This document shows, one piece after another, positions 19,744-28,875 of a DNA stretch of 64,000 nt. Location: contig NZ_CP090978.1 of assembly GCF_021513275.1 (NCBI RefSeq), positions 2,790,001-2,854,000 of the forward strand. Direction: 5' to 3'. This DNA comes from Paenibacillus hexagrammi. GTDB taxonomy: Bacteria; Bacillota; Bacilli; Paenibacillales; NBRC-103111. Under the pieces are notes generated by a model. It saw nothing but the letters and a program-made list of their open reading frames with translations, had not been told where the DNA came from and did no database searches. Both the position numbers and the translations under genes were made by a program. Position 1 is the stretch's first letter, and every line of letters starts with the position of its first letter.

Positions 19744-20954
19744 GTGGATCGCGCGGTACTAGCCGCTCTTTTACCTAAATACTGACTGGGTGAAACGCCG
19801 GTGAACTTTTTAAACGAAGTACTGAAATAATGCTGACTCTGAAAGCCTACCCGACCGGCAACCTCATAAATTTTGCATGTCGGATCGCTCATGTAGTGAA
19901 TGGCCATTTCGATGCGGACCTTGGTCACATACTCGATAAAAGACATTCCCAGCTCTCTCTTGATCAGGCCGCTTAAGTATGCGGAGCTCATTCGCATCCG
20001 TCCTGCAATCGTGTTCAGCCTTAGCGTTTCATTATAATGCTCGTCGATGTATCCTTTGACGTTTTGAACAACCGGTGTGATGCTTTCTGCCTGCTTCAAC
20101 TCTTCCGTCATTTTGGGATATAGGATCGGCACTTCCGATAATGTATCTTCCGTGATCGCGTAACTGATGGCTAGATGCGGAGAAATGCAACTCTTCAGAT
20201 GATTTTTGATCATCGATACGGTCTCGTGCGCGTTTGGAACTTCTGTGAGTGATGCCATAACGATGAAATGCTCTCCCCCATCTTTAAATATCAAATGGCC
20301 GCCACAAGGGCTAAGCAGCTCATGGGCTACATTTTTCACCGCAAAATAGGCAAGCTCAAATTCCCAGCCATCCGCCTGCCACGATGTCCACTTCATGGGC
20401 TTAATGATCATGAACAAATATGGCGTCTGTAAATCCAGATTAAAATAATGCGCCTCTTTCGCCATCTGCTCGTGCTCCATTTTCCCCGACAGCCACGACT
20501 GTAAAGAACTCAATTGGATGCTGTCATGATTCTCCGCAAATTTTTGATAAAGCCACGCATGGTAATGCTGCTGCCTCTTGCTGTCTTCGACCCAATGCCT
20601 AGCCCTCTGCAGGAGAGCATCCACTTCCCTCGTATAGAAAGGAGCCAATAAATAATCAAATATATGCAGGCGCAACAATTGAACAAGCTCAGGAAACGAA
20701 GCCTGGTCGCCTACCACGATAACCGCACAGTATGGCAGTCTTTGCTTAACGTCTTGAATGTTTCTAAGATCTTGCTGCTTCACACTCGAGCATACATAAA
20801 AAAGCAGATCCGGATGAACCGATAGTATTTCTTTCATAGCGACCCGCTCATCGTCCGCTTCCTTCACGACTACATCCATATCCTTCACCTGGAGTAGTCT
20901 TTCTGACAGTGAGTTCTCCAAGCTGTGTGTTTGCCGGTAAATGACGGCTTTCAT
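19731..20954 (-). CDS. AraC-type regulator with degenerate receiver-like domain
   Basis: A 407-residue regulator. The first 120 residues fold like a response-regulator receiver (VSVHPDLLFYVC and VVGDQASFPE strands), but the phosphoacceptor Asp position after HPDLLFY is not Asp and the N-terminal acidic pair is missing, so phosphorylation is unlikely. The middle region is unassigned. The C-terminal 100 residues are a double AraC helix-turn-helix (YIDEHYNETLRLNTIAGRM, then VAGRVGFQSQHYFSTSFKKFTG). This layout is abundant in Paenibacillus, where such genes sit by sugar transporters and partner histidine kinases; none is adjacent here. Targets are unknown. Confidence 0.88.
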   Translation of the reverse strand: MKAVIYRQTHSLENSLSERLLQVKDMDVVVKEADDERVAMKEILSVHPDLLFYVCSSVKQQDLRNIQDVKQRLPYCAVIVVGDQASFPELVQLLRLHIFDYLLAPFYTREVDALLQRARHWVEDSKRQQHYHAWLYQKFAENHDSIQLSSLQSWLSGKMEHEQMAKEAHYFNLDLQTPYLFMIIKPMKWTSWQADGWEFELAYFAVKNVAHELLSPCGGHLIFKDGGEHFIVMASLTEVPNAHETVSMIKNHLKSCISPHLAISYAITEDTLSEVPILYPKMTEELKQAESITPVVQNVKGYIDEHYNETLRLNTIAGRMRMSSAYLSGLIKRELGMSFIEYVTKVRIEMAIHYMSDPTCKIYEVAGRVGFQSQHYFSTSFKKFTGVSPSQYLGKRAASTARSTALS

Positions 20955-21141
20955 CCTACTCCCCCTCTGCAGAAGATAACCTTTTCACTTATCATCGTAG
21001 CAAACATTCTAGCGGTAAAAAATAGAATTTGTTTCGAATTTCTATCGGTATTTTTCGAGGCTTTTCCTACACTACAGTTTTCCGCCTAACCATTCATAAA
21101 ACCCTTTCTTTCGGTTCATCCTTATAGATGAGGTGATACGA

Positions 21142-21297
21142 ATGAATCATGAAGAGCAGGAACATCAGGAGCCAACCGTTGCTCCCGGTATGAATACCCA
21201 TGATGAGCTGGAAGAGAAAGCTTCGGAGAAAGAAATTCAAAGCGGAGATTCCACAACGGTGACTCGGTTGTATCTGGACCGGACACCGGAGGATTAA
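21142..21297 (+). CDS. Small acidic hypothetical protein, 51 residues
   Basis: A short gene that is easy to miss. GAGGTGA lies six bases before the ATG, and the frame runs 51 codons to TAA, directly followed by a terminator. The product is very hydrophilic and acidic (many Glu, Gln and Asp), begins MNHEEQEHQEP and ends RLYLDRTPED. It has no hydrophobic segment, so it is probably cytosolic and unstructured. Small acidic proteins of this sort are frequent in spore formers. Function is unknown; the coding call rests on the binding site, clean framing and terminator. Confidence 0.7.
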   Translation: MNHEEQEHQEPTVAPGMNTHDELEEKASEKEIQSGDSTTVTRLYLDRTPED

Positions 21298-21320
21298 TCA
21301 CTCATCTGCGTTAGCATGAA

Positions 21321-21360
21321 AAAAGCCCTGAATGTCACCAAGATCATGACTCAGGGCCTT
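21321..21360. terminator. Bidirectional terminator
   Basis: GCCCTGA (21325-21331) pairs with TCAGGGC (21351-21357), extended by an inner GTCA/TGAC. Runs of A before and T after let it serve the 51-codon gene and the converging dehydrogenase. Confidence 0.8.
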
Positions 21361-21376
21361 TCCATATTTAGCGGCA

Positions 21377-22339
21377 TTAAGTATTTAGTTGACGAACCAT
21401 TTCACCCTGCAAGAATGCCTGGATATCCTCAATCGCTCCTTGAAAGTAGGCTTTGTAGTTCGCTTCAGATACGTAGCCGAGATGCGGCGTCGAGAGAACG
21501 TTAGGCAGCGATCGAAACGGGTCATTCTTCGGAAGCGGCTCCGTCATATACACATCCAGTCCTGCTCCTGCGATCCAGCCTTTCTGCAGCGCCTCAACAA
21601 GCGCATCCTGATCAATAATCGGCGCGCGCGAGGTATTAATTAAATAGGCAGTAGGCCGCATCACCTGCAGCTCTTTGCGTCCGATCAGCCCCCTAGTCCG
21701 CTCACCCAATACCAGATGAATGGATACAAAGTCGCTGCTTGCCAGCAGCTCCTCTTTGCTAGGAGCTAGCTTCACGCCTGCTTCTTCCGCTCGCTCCTGC
21801 ATCAGGTTCTGACTCCATGCGCACACTTCCATGCCAAACGCTTGTCCAATTCGCGCTACCCGGCTGCCGAGTTTGCCTAATCCAAGCAAGCCAAGCCGCT
21901 TGCCTTGAAGATCGGTGCCGATTGTGCTTTGCCACGGACCGTTACTGCGCAGTGCCTGATGCTCCTGGACCACATTCCGAGCCAAGCCTAGAATTAACGC
22001 CCAGGTCAGCTCCGTTGTCGGGTCGCCGCCTGCGCCAGTACCGCATACCTTAATGCCATACTCCGTTGCCGCAGACAGATCGATAGACGCATTACGCATC
22101 CCGGTCGTCACCAGCAGCTTCAGCTTAGGCAAGCGGGAAAGGATGGATGCGCCAAAACGTGTGCGTTCTCGCATAATAACAAGTATCTCATAATCCTCAA
22201 GCTGCCGGATCAACTCTTCTTCATCATCGATATGATGTTGCAAGAACTCCACATCCACCTGCTCTTCAATGGCCGACCAGTCCGCCATATGTCGTGCAAT
22301 ATTTTGATAATCGTCTAAAACTGCACAGCGAAGCTTCAT
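21377..22339 (-). CDS. D-2-hydroxyacid dehydrogenase family protein
   Basis: A 320-residue NAD-dependent dehydrogenase of the D-isomer family (SerA/phosphoglycerate dehydrogenase-like). The NAD-binding motif is LGLLGLGKLGSRVARIGQAF; the active-site Arg is in NTSRAPIIDQDAL, the Glu in the MTEPLPKNDP stretch, and the catalytic His in STPHLGYVS. The substrate is unassigned; such singletons act on various 2-oxoacids. GGAG precedes the ATG. It stands between the 51-codon gene and PhzF on the same strand as PhzF, possibly as part of one transcript. Confidence 0.92.
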   Translation of the reverse strand: MKLRCAVLDDYQNIARHMADWSAIEEQVDVEFLQHHIDDEEELIRQLEDYEILVIMRERTRFGASILSRLPKLKLLVTTGMRNASIDLSAATEYGIKVCGTGAGGDPTTELTWALILGLARNVVQEHQALRSNGPWQSTIGTDLQGKRLGLLGLGKLGSRVARIGQAFGMEVCAWSQNLMQERAEEAGVKLAPSKEELLASSDFVSIHLVLGERTRGLIGRKELQVMRPTAYLINTSRAPIIDQDALVEALQKGWIAGAGLDVYMTEPLPKNDPFRSLPNVLSTPHLGYVSEANYKAYFQGAIEDIQAFLQGEMVRQLNT

Positions 22340-22411
22340 CGTAACTCCTTCTCCTTTCGAGAGGACTCCTCAAGGTGTTCCTCATTCACTCTGTTTATTA
22401 ACCACTCTTCC

Positions 22412-23299
22412 CTAGATGCTCCACTTTTTCACATAAACCGCCGTACCGCTGATACGGACATCCCACTGCCCTTGATCGGATCGTTCAACCTGGACCTTAA
22501 CTCTGCCATCCCTTCCCATTTCTTGCCCCTGCTCAATCACAAACTCGGCGTTCTTCAGGTCCGGTCTCATGTAAGCTAAGTAATAGGCCCCCATCACTCC
22601 AGAGGCAGTCCCTGTCACCGGATCCTCGATCGTACCTGAATAGGGCGACGAGAAATGCCTCGCATGCATGAACGCTTCTTGATCCAACGTTTCCATGCAG
22701 AATGGATGCAAAGATGCTTTGGGATTTTCCAGCAGAATACCGGGAAAACGGTCATTATACGGCTTCATCTTCTGAAAAGCGGAGAGCCGCCTTACAGGCA
22801 CTAATAACGTCCATGTGCCCGTGCTCCCATACAGGATGGGAAGCTCCCCATCCAGCTCATCCACATCAATTCCGATTGAAACTGCAAGCGCAGTCCTGTC
22901 TCCTTGAAACGGAATAAACTTAGGCGTATCCTGCTTCATCGTAATCAGTATGTCTCCTTGATGATCTTCCTCCATGCTGATCGGCAGAATTCCCACATTG
23001 GTTTCAATCGTAATGTGATTCTCCCCGCCTAGCATGCCTCTTGTCTTTAGCCCATACACGGCTGCCATGGTAGCATGTCCGCACAGATTAATCTCGTGTC
23101 CCGGCGTATAATATGTAAGCTGAACTGTCGCTTGGTTCGAGGGAAGTACGAAGACCGTTTCGTTAAAACCCACCTCAGCAGCAATTCTCTGCATGTCCTC
23201 GGCGGTTAACGCTTGCGCATCGAATACGACGCCGGCTGGATTTCCCTGGTTGGGAATTCTTGAAAATGCATCATAGTGATAGATAGTCACGGGCGGCAA
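22412..23299 (-). CDS. PhzF family isomerase/epimerase-like protein
   Basis: A PhzF-fold protein. YHYDAFSRIPNQGNPAGVV and GFNETVF (with the family catalytic Glu) are at the N-terminus, with HEINLCGHAT and DPVTGTASGVMGAYY further on. These are the hallmarks of the diaminopimelate-epimerase-like PhzF family. The frame is open to 23410, but the first 37 residues do not belong to the family. AAGGAG is ten bases before a TTG at 23299 that gives MPPVTIYHYDAF, so this 295-residue start is preferred. Most PhzF homologs outside phenazine clusters have unknown substrates; no phenazine genes are nearby. Confidence 0.9.
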   Translation of the reverse strand: MPPVTIYHYDAFSRIPNQGNPAGVVFDAQALTAEDMQRIAAEVGFNETVFVLPSNQATVQLTYYTPGHEINLCGHATMAAVYGLKTRGMLGGENHITIETNVGILPISMEEDHQGDILITMKQDTPKFIPFQGDRTALAVSIGIDVDELDGELPILYGSTGTWTLLVPVRRLSAFQKMKPYNDRFPGILLENPKASLHPFCMETLDQEAFMHARHFSSPYSGTIEDPVTGTASGVMGAYYLAYMRPDLKNAEFVIEQGQEMGRDGRVKVQVERSDQGQWDVRISGTAVYVKKWSI

Positions 23300-23413
23300 G
23301 CATCCCACACTCCTTGTGTCTTTAAAGATTGATTTCCTACGATATTTCCTGATCATTTCCCGGGCAACCGCAAAAATCGATGAAATGAGCGACCAACAGA
23401 CAATTTCCACTTT

Positions 23414-23683
23414 TTAGGCGGTAAAAGAATGAACAAAAAACCAAATGACAAGCCGCATTAGCAAAAAAGCAGCACCTACTGAAGCTATGCCTCCTGTTAG
23501 CCATATACGCCTGCTCTTTTCATAGAGTCTGCACACTTGCCACCATAAGATCTGGATTGTTGTGCAGAAAAGTAAGAATAGAAACAGCTTGGCAGCAGCG
23601 ATGACACTAAACATAAAGATCGTGATGAACGTCAATATCAATGTCGCTATAATACTTGCATAGATCGTTGCTGCCGCTTTCAT
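23414..23683 (-). CDS. Small membrane protein, three helices
   Basis: An 89-residue protein with three hydrophobic helices (about 7-30, 33-48 and 63-85) and a short basic loop LYEKSRRIW. AAAGGAGCACGT precedes the ATG. It ends 115 bases before the preferred PhzF start. No family is recognised; a small integral membrane protein is all that can be said. Confidence 0.65.
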   Translation of the reverse strand: MKAAATIYASIIATLILTFITIFMFSVIAAAKLFLFLLFCTTIQILWWQVCRLYEKSRRIWLTGGIASVGAAFLLMRLVIWFFVHSFTA

Positions 23684-23816
23684 ACGTGCTCCTTTTTATT
23701 TACATAGTGAACTGTTCTTTCACAGTCTCCTTCATGAAGCTGTATGCTTGGATGAAGAGATCATGTAAATTGATCATATCACACCATTACCTGGAATTCC
23801 CATCTCTGCTTGACCC

Positions 23817-23858
23817 GATAAATAAACGAACCTTGCAATAGCAAGGTCCGAGTTTATT
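23817..23858 (-). terminator. Long stem-loop terminator after NmrA-type gene
   Basis: ACCTTGC (23830-23836) pairs with GCAAGGT (23841-23847), extended outward by AATAAAC/GTTTATT after a small interior loop. A T-rich tail follows on the minus strand. Confidence 0.75.
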
Positions 23859-23911
23859 GATTAAGTTGGGTTCACTCCGAGCTTCAGTAGATTTTCTCCG
23901 AGCATTCTCAT

Positions 23912-24781
23912 TTAGTTGACTTTTAATCCTTCAACCAAGCCAGCAAGCCCTTCGCTGATCGGAGTAACAGGTCGACCGAGCAGTTTTTCAAAATCATTGC
24001 TTCGAATCTCTAAAGCTCCCTCACGAATACCTTGCTGGATTCCTACAAGTATAGGAATGACGAAATCAGGAACCCCTGCTCCTTTCATGATATCAGCGTA
24101 GGTATTGTCGTCCACCTGCTGTACGGGAACATCCTTACCTAACACGGTTCCGAGAGCTGCAGCCAATTCCTCTTGTGACAGCAAAGGTCCTGAAAGCTCA
24201 TAGATTGTATTCTCATGCCCCTTCCCCGCCAGGACAGCCGCGGCTGCTTCCGCATAATCTTGCTGAGTGGCCCAGCCCACTTTCCCGGAACCGGCAGAAG
24301 TTAACCATGGTGCACCTGCTAATACGGCCCCGATGCTGGAGATTTCATTTTCCAAGTACCAGTTGTTTCTTAAAAAAGAATAGGGAATCCCCGCTTGGCG
24401 AATAGCCTCCTCTGTAATCCGGTGAACTGGCGCCAGGAAAATCGTGCTGTCACTAGCATCTGCCAAGCTCGTATAGGCAATAAAGCCAACTCCGGCGCGC
24501 TTTGCTGCTTCAACTGCATCCGTGTGCTGTCTGATTCTCGTTTCGTTATCCCCATCCGCAGAGATGATCAGCAATCGATCGATGCCTGCAAATGCGGCGT
24601 CCAACGTCGCAGGTTGGTCAAAATCTCCATGACGGACTTCCACGCCGAGCTCCTTCCACTTCTCTGCTTTCTCTACGCTGCGGACACTAACCGCCAGTTC
24701 GTTAGCGGGAACTGTTTTCAGCAATGTCTCTACAATTTTGTTGCCTAACTTGCCAGTTGCTCCTGTTACTAAAAGCTTCAT
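23912..24781 (-). CDS. NmrA/QorB-like NAD(P)-binding oxidoreductase
   Basis: A 289-residue atypical SDR. The N-terminal motif VTGATGKLGNKIVE (GxxGxxG) binds NAD(P), and the VSVRSVEKAEKW segment after the second strand provides the Arg typical of NADPH use. The family includes NAD(P)H:quinone oxidoreductase 2 (QorB/YtfG) and regulators that sense the NADP ratio. GGAGG is eight bases before the ATG at 24781 and only two before the ATG at 24787, so 24781 is preferred. It lies 100 bases after an Rrf2 regulator gene, with a palindrome in between that matches the one in the Rrf2 promoter. Confidence 0.9.
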   Translation of the reverse strand: MKLLVTGATGKLGNKIVETLLKTVPANELAVSVRSVEKAEKWKELGVEVRHGDFDQPATLDAAFAGIDRLLIISADGDNETRIRQHTDAVEAAKRAGVGFIAYTSLADASDSTIFLAPVHRITEEAIRQAGIPYSFLRNNWYLENEISSIGAVLAGAPWLTSAGSGKVGWATQQDYAEAAAAVLAGKGHENTIYELSGPLLSQEELAAALGTVLGKDVPVQQVDDNTYADIMKGAGVPDFVIPILVGIQQGIREGALEIRSNDFEKLLGRPVTPISEGLAGLVEGLKVN

Positions 24782-24823
24782 GTTCATTTCCTCCCCATGG
24801 CTTCAATGTAATCACTATGGTTA

Positions 24824-24838
24824 TAACTATAATAGTTA
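24824..24838 (-). promoter_or_regulatory. Rrf2-type operator before the NmrA-type gene
   Basis: TAACTATAATAGTTA is a perfect 7+1+7 inverted repeat just upstream of the oxidoreductase gene. A one-mismatch version lies at 25316-25330 before the Rrf2 gene. Confidence 0.72.
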
Positions 24839-24881
24839 CAACAAATTTATAAAATAAAAGCTCACGATATGGAGCTCTCAT

Positions 24882-25304
24882 TTATCTAAACCGTACGATA
24901 AGATCAGCCAGCTTGGTTTGGGCGAGCCTGTTTTCCATGGCCGCTTGCGCCTCGCTTAGCTCTGTTTGCAGCGCTGCTTCAATGTTTCGTCCAACCGGGC
25001 ATCGGATGTTCGGATCCTCATGCAGTCGGAATAGCTGATTGTCCTCAATCACATTGACGGCATGGTATACATCAAGCAGTGTAATCTCCTCCGGCGATTG
25101 AAGCAGCGAGGCTCCTCCCACCCCGGGGCGCACCTCGACTAATCCTGCCTTCTTGAGCATTCCCATGATTCTTCGTATAATCACAGGATTCGTATTGACG
25201 CTGCCGGCGATAAAATCCCCCGTACATTCGTTAGGGCTGACCGCGATGAGGGAAAGAATGTGAACAGCGATCGAAAATCGCGTACTAATTTGCTTCAACT
25301 GCAT
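24882..25304 (-). CDS. Rrf2 family transcriptional regulator
   Basis: A 140-residue Rrf2 protein, YwnA-like. The winged helix covers MQLKQISTRFSIAVHIL through RIMGMLKKAGLV, followed by the glycine-rich wing RPGVGGASLL. It does not have the three-cysteine Fe-S cluster of IscR; only single cysteines (NECTGD, IRCPVG) remain, so sensing is probably by thiol or ligand. The ATG at 25304 matches the family N-terminus; an upstream start at 25349 reads through the operator. Rrf2 next to an NAD(P)-binding oxidoreductase matches the ywnA-ywnB type arrangement in Bacillus. Confidence 0.9.
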   Translation of the reverse strand: MQLKQISTRFSIAVHILSLIAVSPNECTGDFIAGSVNTNPVIIRRIMGMLKKAGLVEVRPGVGGASLLQSPEEITLLDVYHAVNVIEDNQLFRLHEDPNIRCPVGRNIEAALQTELSEAQAAMENRLAQTKLADLIVRFR

Positions 25305-25315
25305 CACCACCGTTG

Positions 25316-25330
25316 TAACCATTATAGTTA
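25316..25330 (-). promoter_or_regulatory. Rrf2-type operator before the rrf2 gene
   Basis: TAACCATTATAGTTA, an inverted repeat with one mismatch, sits 12 bases before the rrf2 start codon and matches the palindrome at 24824-24838. Autorepression is the simple reading. Confidence 0.7.
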
Positions 25331-25411
25331 CTACCACTCCATCCGTCAATAGGTGAAGCTGCTTCGGAGAAAAGCTATTGAATCTCCTAATGGACCCGAC
25401 TTTATCTGGAA

Positions 25412-25437
25412 ACGAAAAGAGAGCCTCTCGGCTCTCT
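25412..25437 (-). terminator. Terminator after the MFS gene
   Basis: An 8-bp perfect stem (25418-25425 with 25430-25437) around TCTC, with a TTTTCG tail on the minus strand, three bases after the MFS stop codon. Confidence 0.85.
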
Positions 25438-25440
25438 AAG

Positions 25441-26873
25441 TTAGTGCGCTTGATTCATCATCGCATGGTTGACGGCAACGCGGCGGATAAAGAATGCCAT
25501 TACGAGTCCAATCAAAGTAACCGACATGGCGAACAAGAACACATTCTGTGATCCTAACGTCATTGCGTTCGCGACTTCGGTTAATTCGCTTGGCGCTTTA
25601 GAGCTTTGTAAATAGTTCGACATCCCACTCGTCAGGATGCTGATGGCTACGGCTGTGCCGATCGCCCCGGCAACCTGCTGCAGCGTGTTCATGACCGCTG
25701 TTCCGTGCGGGTAAAGCTCAGGCGGCAATTGGTTAAGGCCGTTGGTTTGAGCTGGCATCCATACCATCGAGATCCCGATCATAAGACCGATATGCAAAGC
25801 AACAATGAAGGCAATTGAGGAAGCTGTCGTAATGCCGGAAAAGAACCACAGTGTAGCAGCTACGATAACAAGCCCTGGGATAACAAGCCATTTCGGCCCA
25901 TATTTGTCGAACAAACGACCCATACGAGGAGACAGCAACCCGTTCAGCGCGCTTCCAGGAGCATCATAAGCCCGGCAGCAAATGATGTCAGCTTCATTCC
26001 TTTTTGCAAATACATAGGAAGTATAATCATGCTCGATAGGATGATCATCATGCAGGACAGCACAAGCACCAGTCCTACGATAAACATCGGATATTTGAAC
26101 ACACGTAAATTCATCATCGGTTCGTTCATAAAGATTTGACGCAGTACAAATACCAATAACGCCAACAAACCGATAGTAATGGACAAGATCACAACCATGC
26201 TGGTCCATCCTTGTTCCCCTTCGCCGGCTTTACTAAAGCCGAATACAACACCGCCGAAGCCGATTGTAGAGAAGATCACGGACAAGAGATCGATGCGTGG
26301 CTTGGTGACTTCTGTCACATTCTCTAAATATTTTAACCCGACCAAAAGTCCAATAACCAAGAACGGCAAAGAGAGCCAGAAAATATAATGCCACGTCAAA
26401 TATTCAATCAAAAGGCCTGCCACAGTTGGTCCCGTCGCCGGTGCAAACATAATGACCAACCCGACAAAGCCCATCGCCGCTCCGCGCTTTTCCGGAGGAT
26501 ATACCACGAGAATGGTATTAAACATTAGCGGGATTAATAACCCCATGCCTGCCGCCTGCAGAACGCGTGCAACCATCAGCATCTCGAAATTAACTGCAAG
26601 CGCAGCAATCAATGTACCTGCAATTGAACTGGCCAACGAAAAAACAAACAGCTGTCTTGTCGTAAACCACTGCAGCAAGAGTCCCGTCATTGGCATGAGA
26701 ATGCCAAGAGTCAACAGGAATCCCGTTGTCAACCATTGCGCGGTCGCTGCAGAAATCTGGAACACGTCCATTAAATTGCTGATTGCGATGTTAAGCGCTG
26801 TTTCGCTGAACATGCCGACGAAGCCGCAAATAAGCAGCGACGCCATAATGGCCCGCGTATTGTATTGCTTCAT
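25441..26873 (-). CDS. DHA2-family MFS multidrug exporter, EmrB/QacA type (frameshifted)
   Basis: A 14-helix-type major facilitator exporter of about 477 residues. Family marks are NIAISNLMDVF, the WLTTGFLLTLGILMPMTG helix, antiporter motif C (GFVGLVIMFAPATGPTVAG) and LPPELYPHGTAVMNTLQQVAGAIG near the end. The frame breaks close to 25959-25961: the first part stops after LMMLLEAR, while the second continues PGSALNGLLSPRMG. Adding one base in CTCCT gives the standard MLPGSALNGLLSPRMG, so a one-base loss is evident. The ATG at 26873 is preferred to a GTG at 26897. A drug-efflux role is by family only. Confidence 0.88.
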
Positions 26874-27084
26874 TGTTTCTTCCACTTCCTCTCCCACCTA
26901 AAGGTTTATCTAAGAGGTCTTTGATTTAAGCCTCTATAAGTAAAATAGAGTTCATCGATAACGAAGTCAATACCGGTTACGTAATTTATTTGCAAATGGA
27001 AGACATTAGCTTTGATTAATAGGTTAATTTCCTTCATACAGCGCATCCTATTTGTTACATCCTATAGCAGACATTGGAGGCAAT

Positions 27085-27810
27085 ATGCGGATCGCGATTA
27101 CTTTGCTTATTGGCTTTTTACTGTGTCAAAACGCCGTTTATGCAGCGCCTAAGAAGGATCGCTTCTATTTTGAAGCCCGCGGTGAAGTCGTATGGGAAAT
27201 ATCCACCGACGAGAAGGTGATTGCCCTCACCTTTGACGATGGACCTCATCCCGAGCATACTGCTCAAATTCTGGACTTACTAAAGCAGTACGATGCCAAA
27301 GCAACGTTTTTTGTTGTTGGAAACAAAGTAAAGATGAACCCCGAGCTTCTGCTCCGTGAGGTTCAAGAAGGTCATGAAATCGCCAATCATACCTACACCC
27401 ATGCTTACCTCAGCAGAAGAACGAATATGAAGAAAGAAATCCATGATGCGGAAGAACAAATTTATACCGTGTCCGGTCAGCGCTCCCGCCTGTTTCGACC
27501 GCCTGGCGGTGTTTTTAATGAGCAGCTCGTCGCTCTGGTTAAGTCAGAGGGCTACAAAATGATTCTGTGGTCCTGGGAGTTGGATACCAAGGATTGGCGC
27601 ACTCCCGGTGTTTCGAGGATTGTGAATCGGGTGCTCAAGCACGCAGATAACGGTAATATCGTTCTTTTTCATGATTATATTGAAGGACCTACTCAGACAA
27701 TTGATGCGTTGAAAGTCATCCTGCCTGAATTAAAAAACAGAGGGTATCGTTTCGTTACCGTGTCCGAGCTGCTCAATTACAGCAAAGCGATCCCGGCTAA
27801 ACAGCAGTAA
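27085..27810 (+). CDS. Exported polysaccharide deacetylase (NodB domain)
   Basis: A 241-residue exported carbohydrate esterase 4. The signal peptide (MRIAITLLIGFLLCQNAVYA) is followed by the NodB core: TFDDGPHPEHT (motif 1, catalytic Asp and metal Asp), the metal histidines in HEIANHTYTHAYL, RPPGGVFNE (motif 3), and the DTKDWRTPG and VLFHDY (motif 5) segments. All catalytic residues are intact. GGAGG lies four bases before the ATG at 27085, favouring it over an upstream start. The likely substrate is peptidoglycan GlcNAc or chitin-like sugar; exact specificity is unclear. It converges with yitT. Confidence 0.92.
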   Translation: MRIAITLLIGFLLCQNAVYAAPKKDRFYFEARGEVVWEISTDEKVIALTFDDGPHPEHTAQILDLLKQYDAKATFFVVGNKVKMNPELLLREVQEGHEIANHTYTHAYLSRRTNMKKEIHDAEEQIYTVSGQRSRLFRPPGGVFNEQLVALVKSEGYKMILWSWELDTKDWRTPGVSRIVNRVLKHADNGNIVLFHDYIEGPTQTIDALKVILPELKNRGYRFVTVSELLNYSKAIPAKQQ

Positions 27811-27879
27811 CAAGGGAGAGAAATGACCCTGCATGACAGAACCAACCGCAATTAAACCCTGGTTAACACCTTCTAGAAC

Positions 27880-27916
27880 AAAGAGAATGACCCTCGTGGA
27901 CAGGGCCATTCTCTTT
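27880..27916. terminator. Bidirectional terminator between deacetylase and YitT genes
   Basis: AAAGAGAATG (27880-27889) pairs with CATTCTCTTT (27907-27916), extended by CCCT/AGGG after one mismatch. The symmetric A/T flanks serve both converging genes. Confidence 0.85.
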
Positions 27917-27934
27917 ACTGTGTCACCTTAATTA

Positions 27935-28810
27935 TTAGTGGATATCCTTCTTGCGGAAGTTTCCGCCTTTCACGTCATGTATATTGCCAACCGCCAAAAA
28001 AGCTGATGGATCAACCTCGTCCACGATAGATTTGAGCTTAGCTTCTTCCAATCGCGAGATCACGGTAAAAATCACTTTCTTATCTTCACCGGTAAACACG
28101 CCTTCGCCGTGTAAATAGGTCACTCCTCTTCCCAGCCGGTCGTTCAATGCGGAGCCGATCTTTTCAGACAAATCACTAATGATCCATACGGATTTTGATT
28201 GATCAAGACCCTCGATCGTAATGTCGATCATTTTGAAAGCGATATAGTAGGCAATCAACGAATACATGGCATGGTCGAAGCCAAAGACAAAGCCTGCACT
28301 GCCTAATATGAACAGATTGACAAACATGACGATTTCCCCGACCGAGAAGGGCGACTTTTTGCTTAGGAGTATCGCTACGATTTCCGTTCCGTCCAAGGAA
28401 CCTCCCGACCGGATCACCATGCCTACACCAATTCCCAGGATGACCCCTCCGAATACAGCAGCCAGCAGAGGATCCACCGTGATGGGCTGCACCGGAATTA
28501 AAAGCGCTGTACCGATAGACATCAGCAGCACGGCCAATAAGGTAGACCAAGCAAATGTCTTGCCGATCTGTTTATAACCGATATAGAGAAACGGCAGATT
28601 CAGTACAGTCAGCAGCACACCTAACGGTATATGAAACAGATGAGCCAGCATAATCGAGACGCCCGTGATACCGCCGTCGATAATATCGTTGGGCACTAGA
28701 AAAATTTCTAGTCCTACAGAAAATAGCGCTGAACCGAGCACAAGCAAAAACAATCGCTTGATAAGCTTGCTCTTCGACAGCTTGGAATGTTGCAAGACAG
28801 CGGAATCCAT
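27935..28810 (-). CDS. YitT family membrane protein
   Basis: A 291-residue membrane protein of the YitT/YqfU family, with five to six helices (DUF161) and a cytosolic C-terminal DUF2179 domain holding VTYLHGEGVFTGEDKK. The family motif PNDIIDGGITGVSIML and RSGGSLDGTEI are both visible. Function is undetermined; members are widespread in Bacillota. GGAGG six bases before the ATG at 28810 makes it the preferred start over 28828. It follows lspA on the same strand by about 65 bases. Confidence 0.92.
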   Translation of the reverse strand: MDSAVLQHSKLSKSKLIKRLFLLVLGSALFSVGLEIFLVPNDIIDGGITGVSIMLAHLFHIPLGVLLTVLNLPFLYIGYKQIGKTFAWSTLLAVLLMSIGTALLIPVQPITVDPLLAAVFGGVILGIGVGMVIRSGGSLDGTEIVAILLSKKSPFSVGEIVMFVNLFILGSAGFVFGFDHAMYSLIAYYIAFKMIDITIEGLDQSKSVWIISDLSEKIGSALNDRLGRGVTYLHGEGVFTGEDKKVIFTVISRLEEAKLKSIVDEVDPSAFLAVGNIHDVKGGNFRKKDIH

Positions 28811-28875
28811 GCCTGACCTCCGAATCATGGTTTTGCCTATTATTGCCTTGAACCAGGGGTTCTAGTCATGGGGAA

